From Rickettsiales bacterium (GTDB taxonomy: Bacteria > Pseudomonadota > Alphaproteobacteria > UBA8366), in assembly GCA_002724555.1 (NCBI GenBank), contig PBOZ01000011.1:1-48335 (forward strand): a stretch of 48,335 nucleotides of DNA. Direction: 5' to 3'. The position numbers and the translations under genes were made by a program. Below, in pieces: positions 17,940 through 27,628 of this stretch. Under the pieces are notes generated by a model. The model saw only the letters and a program-made list of their open reading frames with translations, was not told where the DNA came from and did no database searches. Each line of letters opens with the position of its first letter. The first letter of the stretch is position 1.

Positions 17940-20066
17940 ATGCTGTTCACCGGTACGAAGAGTCGCCCGAGTCATTTAGGCCCATATCCTCTAGAACGCC
18001 TTCAGCGGGACCCCAGTATGAGAGTGCGCGAAGAAACGCGCGGGCCCGCGAAAATGCCTTTACCCACTCCCTCGCTCGAGACGAATAGTCTTGGCATGGC
18101 CGCCCGGAAATATACCGATCTTTACATGGCGTTTCGCGATGGACCGATTGCCGCACAACACGCGCCGGTGCCCGAAGATTTGGCACGGCGTGCCGCCGAC
18201 ATAAAAGGCTTCGTCTATTTCCTCGACGCCGCACATGTTGGTATTACGAAGATGAGTGAAATGGCCTGGATTGCCGATACCCCTCACCCGGCACATGATC
18301 ACGCCATTGCTGTCCTCGTAGAACATGGACGCTTGCCCGAGGCTAATAATCCAGCTCGCACGTGGTGCGAGGATGCCGGTTCACTGCCAGGTGATCTGCG
18401 GGCGGCGGAAATCGGCGCTGGCTTGGCGAGCTATATACGCTTGCTTGGCTGGTCTGCCCGGGCACATGTCCTTTCAGCGACAGAGGTAGATCTCGAACGT
18501 GTGGCGGTTCTCGCAGGGGTGGCGATCCGCAAAGAGACTACTGGCCAGATTGCGAGCCCATTCCTCGACCACGTATTCTCTATCACTGTGGTCACAACCG
18601 ATTACTCGCTGGCAACGGATATACCTCTCAAAACCTCGACCAAGAATGTGCGCGGCCTCGGTTATTGGCTGGGAGCCGGTGGCGCCATCTCCGGTCTCGA
18701 ATGGCGACGCCGCGCCAAACGACCGACACACATGAGTCGCTATCCGATGGAGTGGGTCAAACGCGTGGAAAAGCCAACGACGTTGATCCTCGAAGACGAA
18801 GTTCCACGCCTACCAAAACGCGCCGCGTTCTTCGAGCGTGCGCGCTTTGGCGATCTTGGCGCCAAGGCGAAGCGAGAGATCACACGCTTCGCATACAAGG
18901 CGCCGACCTCGCGTTGTGTTCGGGAACTCATCAATGCGTTGGTTCCCCATCAAGATGGCCCTGTGGCCAATATCGACACCTCAGAATTGCAAGACCCTGA
19001 AGCTAACGCCCGTGCGTTGAAATCTCTCTCCTACGCGCTCGGTGCCGACCTCACCGGCATCTGCGAAATTCCTAAATATGCGTGGTACTCACACCAATCG
19101 GACGGAACGCCGATTCCCAAAAAGCACAAGTACGCCGTCGTCATGTTGATCGATCAAGGCTACGACACGATGGAAGGCGCAAGCGGCGACGATTGGATTT
19201 CAGGCTTGCAGTCAATGCGGGGATATTTACGGGGCGCCGAGATTGCGGGCGTCATGGCAGAGCATTTACGCGACTTGGGCTTTCCAGCTCGCCCGCAAAC
19301 GAACCGCGATAGCGACCTTCTACACATACCCCTCATTTTGCACGCAGGCTTAGGTGAACTCAGTCGGATTGGTGAGCTCGTTCTCAACCCGTTCGTCGGA
19401 CCACGCTTCAAGTCTGTTGTTCTAACCACCGACATGCCGCTTAAGGTCGACAAACCAATCGATTTTGGGCTGCAGACCTTCTGCGAAAATTGCTTCAAAT
19501 GCGCCCGCGAATGTCCATGCGATGCAATCTCCCTCGGCAGCAAAGTGATGTTCAACGGTTATGAGATGTGGAAACCAGACGTTGAGCGTTGCGCCCGTTA
19601 CCGCGTAACTAACATGAAGGGTTCCGCCTGCGGGCGCTGCATGAAAACCTGCCCACTCAACAAAGTCGTCATGCTCGATGGCCCTCTTTACGCACAGATC
19701 GGAACATGGCTCGGCATAAAGGCTATGTGGCTAAAACCCATTCTCGTGCCAATCGCAACTTGGCTTGACGATAAACTCGGCAACGGCCGGCTCAACACGA
19801 TCAAGAAATGGTGGCTTGACCTCGAAGTCATTGACGATATCACAGTCGAGCCGCAGGTTGGCACCAACCGACGAGATCTCGCTCCCAATGCCAATATCGA
19901 TCCATCACGTCAAAAAATCGCCTACTACCCTGCCGCCGCAATGCCACCGCCGGAAACGTTCGAAACCCCATACCCAGTCGACCGGAAAGCTGCCCTCGCC
20001 GAAGCCAGTCGAATGGAAACACCGCTGGAGGCACTGGCGCGAAAAGCAACCGAAATTCCATCATGA
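17940..20066 (+). CDS. Soluble reductive dehalogenase-like corrinoid iron-sulfur protein
   Basis: A 708-residue protein with the C-terminal architecture of reductive dehalogenases: a corrinoid-binding nitroreductase-like domain (about 345-505) and a 2x[4Fe-4S] segment with C515, C518, C521, C525 and C551, C564, C567, C571. The N-terminal half (about 85-235) repeats the middle domain: FVYFLDAAHVGITKMSEMAW matches LSYALGADLTGICEIPKYAW, and RAAEIGAG matches RGAEIAGV. This duplication is known from the respiration-independent NpRdhA type. Y429, K491 and R555 fall where I recall the NpRdhA phenol-binding residues (426, 488, 552), a constant offset of three. There is no twin-arginine signal and no RdhB anchor gene, so it should be cytoplasmic. 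AGGA lies 10 nt before the ATG. The substrate is inferred, perhaps a halogenated phenol. Confidence 0.82.
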   Translation: MLFTGTKSRPSHLGPYPLERLQRDPSMRVREETRGPAKMPLPTPSLETNSLGMAARKYTDLYMAFRDGPIAAQHAPVPEDLARRAADIKGFVYFLDAAHVGITKMSEMAWIADTPHPAHDHAIAVLVEHGRLPEANNPARTWCEDAGSLPGDLRAAEIGAGLASYIRLLGWSARAHVLSATEVDLERVAVLAGVAIRKETTGQIASPFLDHVFSITVVTTDYSLATDIPLKTSTKNVRGLGYWLGAGGAISGLEWRRRAKRPTHMSRYPMEWVKRVEKPTTLILEDEVPRLPKRAAFFERARFGDLGAKAKREITRFAYKAPTSRCVRELINALVPHQDGPVANIDTSELQDPEANARALKSLSYALGADLTGICEIPKYAWYSHQSDGTPIPKKHKYAVVMLIDQGYDTMEGASGDDWISGLQSMRGYLRGAEIAGVMAEHLRDLGFPARPQTNRDSDLLHIPLILHAGLGELSRIGELVLNPFVGPRFKSVVLTTDMPLKVDKPIDFGLQTFCENCFKCARECPCDAISLGSKVMFNGYEMWKPDVERCARYRVTNMKGSACGRCMKTCPLNKVVMLDGPLYAQIGTWLGIKAMWLKPILVPIATWLDDKLGNGRLNTIKKWWLDLEVIDDITVEPQVGTNRRDLAPNANIDPSRQKIAYYPAAAMPPPETFETPYPVDRKAALAEASRMETPLEALARKATEIPS

Positions 20067-20188
20067 TACCGCTACTTTAAAAATTAAAGACATAAATCAC
20101 TTCTGGTCATCGATGCTCATCGCACCAATATGACTTCAGCGAAATCCACCGAATTTAACAAGCGCCGACTGACAAGAATTTCTGACGC

Positions 20189-21400
20189 ATGACCACCAAC
20201 AACGAACCGACGGGCCCGCTGGCCGGTTTTAGAGTCCTCGATCTAAGCACAGTCCTCTTCGGCCCCTATGCGAGCCAAACTCTTGGAGACTGGGGCGCCG
20301 ATGTCATCAAAATTGAACGCCTAGAAGGCGACACTTGGCGAACAGCAGGCCAGTTTCGAAACCGCGGTATGAGCGGTCAATTCATGGCCGTCAACCGCAA
20401 CAAGCGGAGTATCGCTCTCGATCTTAAAAATCCGGATGGCAAGGTTGTCTTGCAGCGCTTGGTTCGGACCGCCGATGTGTTGGTCAGCAATATTCGGCCG
20501 GCGGGGCTTGAAAGGCTTGGTTTTTCTTATGAAGACTGCAAAGCACTTAACCCCAATTTGATTTATGCGTCTGCCACCGGGTTCGGCCAGGATGGGCCGT
20601 GGCGAGCGCGCCCCGCTTTCGACGAAATCATTCAGGCAGCCTCCGGATTTGCGTCCGCACTGGGGACTGAAGCAGAACCGGCGTTTGTGCCAAGTTTGGT
20701 TGCCGATAAACTCTGCGCTGTGGCCCTGAGTTCTGCGATTTCCGCCGCCCTCCTGCACCGCGAACGAACGGGCGAAGGCCAAAGCGTCGAGGTACCAATG
20801 ATGGAAACACTCGCCGCGTTCAATAGCATCGAGATGCTTGGCGGTCATGCCTTTTCGCCACCGATCGGCCCGACCCGTTACAAGCGCGTTCAAGAACGCA
20901 GCCCCGTTCGTACCAAGGACGGCTGGATTACTATGCTACCGTACTCAGGCGATAATTGGTGCGCGTTTTTCGAAGCAGTGGGGCACCCTGAATGCATTGA
21001 AGAGTTCGCCGTGCGGGACCGCGTCGAGCGCGGCCGAAATATCGACCGCATCTACAAAAAAATGGGCGAAATTGCAGTGGAACGAACAACCGCTGAGTGG
21101 GAGGCCTTATTACTTGAGATCGACGTGCCGCATACCGCCTTCGCGGAACTCGAAGAAGTCACGGAGCAACCGCATTTAAAGGCAGTCGGGTTGTTCAAAG
21201 AATTGGATCATCCGACAGAAGGAAAGCTGGTGCAAGCGCGTCCACCAACTCGTTTTTCAGAGTCGCCGGCCGGCATTCATCGCCTGCCGCCACGCTTGGG
21301 GGAGCACACAAGTGAAATTCTGCGAGAAGTCGGCTACGGCGATGACGAAATTGATGCGTTGCTCGAGGCGAATGTCATCGGTGTCGTGGGCGAAGAATAG
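20189..21400 (+). CDS. CaiB/BaiF family CoA-transferase
   Basis: A 403-residue class III CoA-transferase, moving CoA between an acyl-CoA and a free acid through an aspartyl intermediate. Family features are [42 protein letters not shown] and [11 protein letters not shown]. The likely nucleophile is D173 in VADKLCA. It starts 122 nt after the dehalogenase-like gene on the same strand, so they may be co-transcribed. Activating an aromatic or aliphatic acid to its CoA ester would fit a catabolic role. The exact substrate cannot be read from the sequence. Confidence 0.9.
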   Translation: MTTNNEPTGPLAGFRVLDLSTVLFGPYASQTLGDWGADVIKIERLEGDTWRTAGQFRNRGMSGQFMAVNRNKRSIALDLKNPDGKVVLQRLVRTADVLVSNIRPAGLERLGFSYEDCKALNPNLIYASATGFGQDGPWRARPAFDEIIQAASGFASALGTEAEPAFVPSLVADKLCAVALSSAISAALLHRERTGEGQSVEVPMMETLAAFNSIEMLGGHAFSPPIGPTRYKRVQERSPVRTKDGWITMLPYSGDNWCAFFEAVGHPECIEEFAVRDRVERGRNIDRIYKKMGEIAVERTTAEWEALLLEIDVPHTAFAELEEVTEQPHLKAVGLFKELDHPTEGKLVQARPPTRFSESPAGIHRLPPRLGEHTSEILREVGYGDDEIDALLEANVIGVVGEE

Positions 21401-21411
21401 ACCGCTGTCTC

Positions 21412-21618
21412 TCAATACAAATCCTTCGAGTTCTCGGCGTTACGGGACATGACGCGTTCGAGCTTTTGCAGAGCGATTTTCTTTAAATATTCGCTGCTGC
21501 GAGACGGATCGCCCACCATAGACACTTCGGTACCAGTTCGCTCATCCACCGCAATCACCTTCACATAAGCGCCAATGCGAATAAATTCGAACAGGACGGC
21601 ACCGCGCCGACGGCTCAT
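21412..21618 (-). CDS. DUF6898 family small protein
   Basis: A 68-residue protein starting MSRRRGAVLFEFIRIGAYVK, with VDERTGTEVSMVGDPS and a C-terminal helix KKIALQKLERV. I recognise it as the small alphaproteobacterial family now named DUF6898, whose function is unknown. Its ATG overlaps the stop of the upstream methyltransferase gene by 4 nt, so the two are co-translated. It is convergent with the CoA-transferase gene with only 11 nt between stops. Confidence 0.7.
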   Translation of the reverse strand: MSRRRGAVLFEFIRIGAYVKVIAVDERTGTEVSMVGDPSRSSEYLKKIALQKLERVMSRNAENSKDLY

Positions 21619-22553
21619 GAAATCAGACCTTCAGTTTCTTTTCTCATCGGGCTGAAATATAACGCGGTTCGGACCGCTAAATCATCTTTTTCATACCGTT
21701 CTCGCCAATAACTATGAAGCACTACTGTTTCCACCATCTCGAGTGGGCGGTCTACGATCGCCATCTTCAAACTTAAACCTGCAGATTCGCATGCCGCCTG
21801 AACTTCGCTCGCGCGCAGCAAATTTATGTGCTCACCATATTTCAGGCGGTATTCGTCAGGGGGCATTTCATAGATCGTGTTAAACGGCGCTTCGCGGTTT
21901 CGGTGGTTGCCAAAATTTACCAAATGAATGTGCCGTGTCTCTGCAGTTGTGTGATTAGCCAGCGAGGTCAGTGCTTCAGGCAGATCAACAATATGTTCGA
22001 GACAAGAGTTTGATAGGGTGATGTCTGCCACAAAACATGGCGAAGCCTCGCTCAACCCAACAGAATCAATTCGGAGGCGTTGGGTAATACGTGACCGGAA
22101 AGTAAAATAATCCATCAGGTCGCCGAATGCTTCTGTCAGTACTTGGTAGTGCGGCCTTAGAAAGGCCTCTTCGATCACTGGATCCATCAATACACCATCG
22201 ACCCAATCAGGCTCAATTCCATATACCTGTTTAGCCCCTCTAAATATTGCCATCAAAGACATACCTCCAAGAGGGCCAGGGCCAATTTCCAGCACATTCT
22301 TGCCCGAAAAATCGATCGGCAACCAATCTTCACTTTCTATAAGAAAGTTTTCCTGCGCCTGATAAAAGCCAAGGAGGCGGCCCGCATGCCTATCCTTCGG
22401 TGAGTGAACGATCTCCGCAATCCTTACTTTGCGCTTATCAAGCCATGGCAACCGTTTGGCGAGCTTCGCCATAACTAATTTCGACGGCAAACTACACGCT
22501 AATTTCAAACGGTGGGACAGATTACTTAGAGCACTAAAATTCATTCGGTTCAC
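21615..22553 (-). CDS. Class I SAM-dependent methyltransferase
   Basis: A 312-residue protein whose middle has the SAM-binding motif VLEIGPGPLGGMSLM followed by VYGIEPD, the acidic end of strand 2. A later segment, DITLSNSCLEHIVDLPEAL, corresponds to motif IV and the following helix. This is the arrangement in methyltransferase_11-type enzymes. The N-terminal 80 residues are basic and unassigned. Start choice is uncertain: GTG at 22553 or ATG at 22544. The substrate is unknown. It forms an operon with the DUF6898 gene and is divergent from the dioxygenase-like gene. Confidence 0.72.
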   Translation of the reverse strand: MNRMNFSALSNLSHRLKLACSLPSKLVMAKLAKRLPWLDKRKVRIAEIVHSPKDRHAGRLLGFYQAQENFLIESEDWLPIDFSGKNVLEIGPGPLGGMSLMAIFRGAKQVYGIEPDWVDGVLMDPVIEEAFLRPHYQVLTEAFGDLMDYFTFRSRITQRLRIDSVGLSEASPCFVADITLSNSCLEHIVDLPEALTSLANHTTAETRHIHLVNFGNHRNREAPFNTIYEMPPDEYRLKYGEHINLLRASEVQAACESAGLSLKMAIVDRPLEMVETVVLHSYWRERYEKDDLAVRTALYFSPMRKETEGLIS

Positions 22554-22644
22554 ATCACCGCAACGTGGTGGCCAAATCGAGACTTCAAAACGTAATATTA
22601 ATTATGCTGTACCAGGATAACTGGTAAAACGACCGGAGAAAACG

Positions 22645-23343
22645 ATGGCAGCAAAACATTCACGCCGAAATATAATTAAATTAATCAGCATAACGGCAGC
22701 ATCAGTTATTGGACCGTCGCCAACTAGACAAACGTCGGCACAATGGCTAGACGCCACACCTTATCAACCAGCTGGACCTTTCTATCATCCTTTCGAACCA
22801 CTTTCTATCGACAACGACCTTCTTTATAACCTTGACCCACAATCACGAGCTACGGGAGAAGTTATTTATATCCGCGGACGTCTCACCGACCAAACGGGAA
22901 ATCCTATCAAAAATACGCGCATAGAGATTTGGCAAGCAAACGCCTACGGCCGGTACAACCATCCACTCCAACAAAACTCTAAGCTGCCACTTGACCCAAA
23001 CTTCTTGGGTTTTGGTCACACACTCACCAGTGCGGGCGGGCACTATCGCTTTCGAAGCATTAAACCCGCACCCTACTCTGATGGTTCAGAATGGATACGT
23101 CCACCACATATACACTTCGCGGTCATCACTAAAGACGGCACACTTTGGTCGACACAAATGTATTTTGCGGGAGAAAAACTCAATAAACACGACTTTCTTT
23201 TAAATAGTTTGCCAAGCAATACTGCCCGCGAGCGTGTCACTGTAAAATTTTATTCTAACCAAAATGCGCCCAATGAAAACGCCAAGCTAGGAGAGTTCAA
23301 TATCGTACTTGGAATGCCAGGCATCATTCCGAGTAAGTCGTGA
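22645..23343 (+). CDS. Exported intradiol ring-cleavage dioxygenase-like protein
   Basis: A 232-residue protein with the protocatechuate 3,4-dioxygenase beta-chain fold. All four non-haem Fe(III) ligands can be placed: Y104 in GRYNHP, Y144 in KPAPY, and H155 and H157 in RPPHIHF. The N-terminus has a twin-arginine-like motif S-R-R-N-I-I-K (6-12), a hydrophobic stretch and a likely cleavage region near T30-S-A-Q. It should therefore be folded with iron and exported by Tat, unlike classical PcaH. No alpha-subunit gene is adjacent, so it may work alone on a catechol-like compound in the periplasm. GGAG lies 6 nt before the ATG. Confidence 0.85.
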   Translation: MAAKHSRRNIIKLISITAASVIGPSPTRQTSAQWLDATPYQPAGPFYHPFEPLSIDNDLLYNLDPQSRATGEVIYIRGRLTDQTGNPIKNTRIEIWQANAYGRYNHPLQQNSKLPLDPNFLGFGHTLTSAGGHYRFRSIKPAPYSDGSEWIRPPHIHFAVITKDGTLWSTQMYFAGEKLNKHDFLLNSLPSNTARERVTVKFYSNQNAPNENAKLGEFNIVLGMPGIIPSKS

Positions 23344-23416
23344 CCCCCCGACCATTGTTCCACATCGACCGTCCCCTATAGTGCATTACAAAATTTAGTT
23401 AACGAAGGGCGACGGC

Positions 23417-24352
23417 GTGGAAACTAATAGCAATAGAGTAACTATTCCTGCAAAAGCCCTTTTGCTTCTTGTATTTATTGCGCTTGCATTCGGTTCCGGC
23501 TGGCCTCTTATGAAACTTGGCGTGATCGAACTTCCGATCCTAACATTTCGTTGGATGACTGCTATCCTCAGTGGCGTAGGTGTTCTCGCCCTTGCCGCCA
23601 TAATGGGTCAAAACATCAAGCTCCATCGAGAGGAAATTCGAATTGCATTGATTTGCGCACTCTTCAATGTGACGGGCTGGTTCTATTTCTCCGGCCTTGG
23701 TCTCACTATGTTGAGTGCCGGACGAGCGACAATCTTAGCTTATACTCATCCGCTATTCACCTTCATGATCGCATATGCAATAGGTCGCGATCGTATCACG
23801 GCACGCCGATTATTCGCGCTTTTTTGCGGCATGAGCATGGTTGTCGTTTTGTCTGCTCAGGATTTCCAGGCATTTGGTGAATCACCTTTTGGAGTGCTTG
23901 CCATGCTGAGTGGGGCGGCATGTTTCGCCATCGGAGCTAATTTACAGAAGCGCACCTGGCGCACATCATCTTTTGTTCTCGCCGGCTGGCAGATGCTACT
24001 TGGCGGGATACCACTCCTGATACTAGCGCCAATATTCGATCGGAACCCTTTTATCGAATTTACGCTACTTGGTGCCAGTGCTGTCGCCTATACAGTACTT
24101 GTCGGCAATATGATTGGCTTTGTTCTCTGGATAAAAGTACTCGAATTGGTTCCCGCGCCTATCGCTACGATAGGCCTACTCCCCGTCCCAATGGTCGGAA
24201 TAATATCCGGGGTCGTTATCCTTAACGAGAGTGTGGGATGGCAGGAAGTTGTAGCACTACTGCTCATCACAACCGCCCTCGCCAGCACCCTAAACTTATC
24301 ATCGAATGTAAAAAATCAGAATATATCGCCGCCGCTACCGCCAAAGAATTAA
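23417..24352 (+). CDS. DMT superfamily permease (EamA family)
   Basis: A 311-residue membrane protein of about 10 helices made of two EamA repeats, the drug/metabolite transporter design. The first repeat includes FGSGWPLMKLGV and the GRATILAYTHPLFTFMIA segment after it. The second ends with PVPMVGIISGVVILNESVGWQEVVA, the usual EamA ending. It probably exports an amino acid or other small metabolite. The start is GTG with GAAGGG about 7 nt upstream. It follows the dioxygenase gene by 73 nt on the same strand. Confidence 0.88.
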   Translation: METNSNRVTIPAKALLLLVFIALAFGSGWPLMKLGVIELPILTFRWMTAILSGVGVLALAAIMGQNIKLHREEIRIALICALFNVTGWFYFSGLGLTMLSAGRATILAYTHPLFTFMIAYAIGRDRITARRLFALFCGMSMVVVLSAQDFQAFGESPFGVLAMLSGAACFAIGANLQKRTWRTSSFVLAGWQMLLGGIPLLILAPIFDRNPFIEFTLLGASAVAYTVLVGNMIGFVLWIKVLELVPAPIATIGLLPVPMVGIISGVVILNESVGWQEVVALLLITTALASTLNLSSNVKNQNISPPLPPKN

Positions 24353-24404
24353 AACCCAATATCGGCTAGCTACCGCATTTCATGCTAAACACAAACGCTA
24401 CGCG

Positions 24405-25301
24405 CTAATCAACTTTCTTACCGCGAAGCATACGAATTATACCCGAGAAATCGTCGGCGTCGTGACCCTCATTACAGTAAAGGCTAAAAAGCATCGTAGC
24501 AGCGGCGCCAAGCGGAGACGAAACATCCAAACTCTGCGCCGCATCCTGACTCAACTTGAGATCCTTTAGCATCATTGCACCAGTAAAGCCCGGGTTGAAG
24601 TTATTGTTCGCAGGTGTCGTCGGCACCAATTCGGGGACTGGCGTGTAATTGGACAGCGCCCAACTTCCGCCCGATGCTGTGCTGACAATATCAAACAAGG
24701 TCTCCCGCTCCAGGCCGAGCGCATCCGAAAGATTAAACGCTTCACTAAGGCCGATCATGTTAATCGCTAGCAGCATGTTATTGCAGGCCTTAGCCGCTTG
24801 CCCGGCACCGGGCCCTCCCGCATGGAAGATGTTCTTACCCATTACATCAAGATAGGGTTTAGCGCGGGCAAAGGCCTCGTCGGAACCGCCGCACATAATT
24901 GTAAGGGTTCCAGCTTCTGCTCCAGTCACACCACCAGAGACCGGCGCATCTAGCATGTCATAGCCGGCATCCACCGCCGCGGCATGCATCGCCCGCGACG
25001 TGGCGACATCAATCGTTGATGAGTCGATAAGCAGGGTTCCTGGGGCCAGATTACCGAGAACCTTACCAGCACCCACATAAACGTCATTTACGTGCTGGCC
25101 CGCCGGCAACATTGTGACGACTGCCTCTACATCGTTGACAGCATCTGCCGGATCCGATGCCTGAATGGCACCTGCGTTCACAATCCGGCTAAGGGTCTGA
25201 CCTACAACGTCATAGGCCTTAACTTCATGGCCGTCCTTTATCAGGTTAGCAGCCATGGGTCCGCCCATATTGCCTACGCCGATAAACCCAATTTTTGCCA
25301 T
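24405..25301 (-). CDS. mmsB: 3-hydroxyisobutyrate dehydrogenase
   Basis: This enzyme oxidises 3-hydroxyisobutyrate to methylmalonate semialdehyde in valine breakdown. The 298-residue protein has the NAD motif GFIGVGNMGGPMAANL (5-20), the diagnostic LIDSSTID (91-98), APVSGGVTGAEAGTL (119-133) and catalytic K171 in KACNNM. The function is strengthened by its neighbours: an acyl-CoA dehydrogenase and a 3-hydroxyisobutyryl-CoA hydrolase lie upstream on the same strand and supply the two earlier steps. It is clearly closer to true MmsB than the paralogue at 14.0 kb. Confidence 0.93.
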   Translation of the reverse strand: MAKIGFIGVGNMGGPMAANLIKDGHEVKAYDVVGQTLSRIVNAGAIQASDPADAVNDVEAVVTMLPAGQHVNDVYVGAGKVLGNLAPGTLLIDSSTIDVATSRAMHAAAVDAGYDMLDAPVSGGVTGAEAGTLTIMCGGSDEAFARAKPYLDVMGKNIFHAGGPGAGQAAKACNNMLLAINMIGLSEAFNLSDALGLERETLFDIVSTASGGSWALSNYTPVPELVPTTPANNNFNPGFTGAMMLKDLKLSQDAAQSLDVSSPLGAAATMLFSLYCNEGHDADDFSGIIRMLRGKKVD

Positions 25302-25372
25302 ATCTTTTCTCCTAATTCGGTCGCCGCATCCCGCAGAACGGAATGTTTAGCCGTTATTTTAAAAGCCAACCC

Positions 25373-26412
25373 CTAATCCGGAAAGGTCAAGTCACGTTCA
25401 CCAAGCGAAATAAAGTATCGCGCCACATCTGCATCGGAAAGGTCACTTAACGAAGCAGGTGACCATTTCGGTGACATATCCTTATCCACGACAACGGCGC
25501 GAATACCCTCAAAGGTGTCACCGCCTTCCATGAAGGCCTGCGACATCCGATACTCCATTACCATGCAGCCGTCGAAGTCGAGCGCGGCACCCGCACGCAA
25601 TTGACGATAAGCCACCTTCTGTGACGTTGGTGATTTTCCTGCCATGATCCCCAACTGTTTCGTTGACCATTCGCTCCCATCCGCTTCAAGCGCCATAACA
25701 ATTTCCTCAACTGAACGACCGGAAAAACAAAGGTCTATAGCGTCACGAATTTCAGCCAACGCCGCTTCGCCCGGTGCGTCAGAGAGACAAGCAAGTACAT
25801 TCTCGATCCCCTTACCGGCCCCAGTGCCGCAACAAAATCGTCATGCCGGTCACTTGGCATATACGCGTCGCAAATTTTCGCATAGACACAGTCGGCAGAT
25901 TTGAGCCGTGCACCGGTCATTGCCATATACATGCCGAGCTCGCCCGGCAATCGTGGCAAGAACCAACTTCCACCCACATCCGGAAAAAGACCGATCCCAG
26001 TTTCCGGCATCGCGAAAATTGTATTATCGGCAGCGATCCGCGTGCCCGCATGAACGGAAAGTCCAACACCGCCGCCCATAGTAATTCCGTCCATAATCGC
26101 GATATAAGGTTTTGGATAGTTGTGTATACGCCAATTGAGGCGATATTCTTCGCGGAAAAATTCCTGGGTTATCAAGCTCTTTGGACCACCGTCATAAAGT
26201 TTCTGAATATCACCACCGGCACAGAACGCCTTATCCCCCGCCCCGCGTACGACGACGATGCACACCGCATCGTCCGTCTCCCAGGCCGCCAACTGCGAGT
26301 CGAGAATACGAACCATATTAAGCGTCAGCGCGTTCAATGCTTGCGGTCGGTTGAGCGTGACTTCCGCGATGCCATCACGCAGATCAAAAATAATTTCAGG
26401 TTCGACACTCAT
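25373..26412 (-). pseudogene. 3-hydroxyisobutyryl-CoA hydrolase, broken by one frameshift
   Basis: The enzyme splits 3-hydroxyisobutyryl-CoA to 3-hydroxyisobutyrate in valine catabolism. The N-terminal part (26412 to about 25822) has the crotonase core: oxyanion-hole segments AFCAGGDIQ and MGGGVGLS, plus E137 and D145 in PETGIGLFPDVGG, the pattern of hydrolases rather than hydratases. The C-terminal part continues in another frame. At the G4 run (25819-25822, C on the plus strand), one extra G would restore A-L-G-A-G-K-G-I-E-N-V-L-A-C-L-S without a break and give a normal protein of about 346 residues. Both halves are otherwise well preserved, so a recent mutation or a base-calling error is likely. 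The ATG overlaps the acyl-CoA dehydrogenase stop by 4 nt. Confidence 0.88.
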
Positions 26413-27548
26413 CCGTCGAGCAACTTCCTCGAAATGATTAAACGCATAATTTCATTGGTTCCTTCCAAAATCTGGTGCACGCGGACATCGCGCAGATGCC
26501 GCTCGATCGGATACTCCTTGATGTAGCCGTAGCCACCGTGAAGCTGCAGGGCATCATTACAGACCTTAAAGCCGACATCCGTGGCAAACCGCTTAGCCAT
26601 TGAGGCATGCATCGTTGCGTTTGGGTTGCCAGCATCGAGGCTTGCCGCCGCTCGGTGTACCATCAAGCGGGCCGCCTCCAACTCCGTCGCCATGTCAGCC
26701 AGCTTGAACTGTAAGGCCTGAAAGTCGGCCAAGCGCTGCCCAAACTGCTTGCGCTCAAGCATGTAGTCGCGCGCCAAATCAAGGCATTTGCGTGCCGCCC
26801 CAATGGAACAAGACGCAATGTTTATTCGCCCACCGTCGAGCCCCTCCATGGCGATTTTAAAGCCGTCGCCCTCTTCGCCAATCCTGTTACCGACGGGCAC
26901 ACGGCAATCCTCGAAAATAACCGCGGCCGTTGGCTGGCTGTTCCAGCCCATCTTGTGTTCGCGCTTGCCAAAAGAGAGCCCTGGAGTGTCCCTCTCGATG
27001 ACGATGCAAGAAATACCTCTCGGGCTATCGTCACCAGTCCTCACCATTGTCAAATAGACATCGCTGGTTGAGCCGCCGGAGATAAATGCCTTCGAGCCGT
27101 TCAAGATATAGTGGTCACCAGCCCGCTTCGCCGTCGTTTTAAGCGCCGCCGCGTCCGAGCCCGATCCCGACTCCGTCAAGCAGTAGCTCGCGAAATGCTC
27201 CATCGTCATCAACTTTGGCAAGAAGCGGGCACGCTGCTCATCATTGCCAAAGCAATCAATCATCCAGCTCGCCATATTGTGGATTGAAATATAAGCGGAG
27301 GTCGAAGTGCAACCGGCTGAAAGTTCTTCGAAAATGACGGTAGCATCCTGACGCTTTAAGTTGGAGCCACCATGTGTCTCACCGCAGTAAATTCCAGCAA
27401 AACCAAGTGCCGCCGCCTGGCGCAATTCTTCAACAGGAAAAATTGAGTCGTCGTCCCATTCTGCAGCACTAGGCGCAAACACCTCCTCTGCAAAAGCTCG
27501 CGCCGCGCCTTGAAACGCCCGCTGCTCCTCATTCAACTCGAAATCCAT
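26409..27548 (-). CDS. Acyl-CoA dehydrogenase, probably isobutyryl-CoA dehydrogenase
   Basis: A 379-residue FAD enzyme of the acyl-CoA dehydrogenase family. It has [12 protein letters not shown] for FAD/substrate binding, [12 protein letters not shown], the [21 protein letters not shown] motif and the catalytic base E362 in LEGTNEIMR. This base position is that of short/branched-chain members such as ACAD8. I moved the start to the ATG at 27548 because GGAGG lies 8 nt upstream and MDFELNEEQ is the usual beginning. The two following genes are valine catabolic, so isobutyryl-CoA is the likely substrate. Electrons would pass to ETF. Confidence 0.92.
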   Translation of the reverse strand: MDFELNEEQRAFQGAARAFAEEVFAPSAAEWDDDSIFPVEELRQAAALGFAGIYCGETHGGSNLKRQDATVIFEELSAGCTSTSAYISIHNMASWMIDCFGNDEQRARFLPKLMTMEHFASYCLTESGSGSDAAALKTTAKRAGDHYILNGSKAFISGGSTSDVYLTMVRTGDDSPRGISCIVIERDTPGLSFGKREHKMGWNSQPTAAVIFEDCRVPVGNRIGEEGDGFKIAMEGLDGGRINIASCSIGAARKCLDLARDYMLERKQFGQRLADFQALQFKLADMATELEAARLMVHRAAASLDAGNPNATMHASMAKRFATDVGFKVCNDALQLHGGYGYIKEYPIERHLRDVRVHQILEGTNEIMRLIISRKLLDG

Positions 27549-27628
27549 TGCCCCAGCCTCCTTCGCGCCCGGATGATAGGCGGGCAATCCCGTAAGTCAA
27601 TTCAGGCATTTCATCCTTTTAGGTGTCA

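Noticed and set aside
25373-25759. A separate 128-residue gene downstream of the crotonase gene
   Set aside because: It is the C-terminal half of the 3-hydroxyisobutyryl-CoA hydrolase; one added G at 25819-25822 joins it to the first half in frame.
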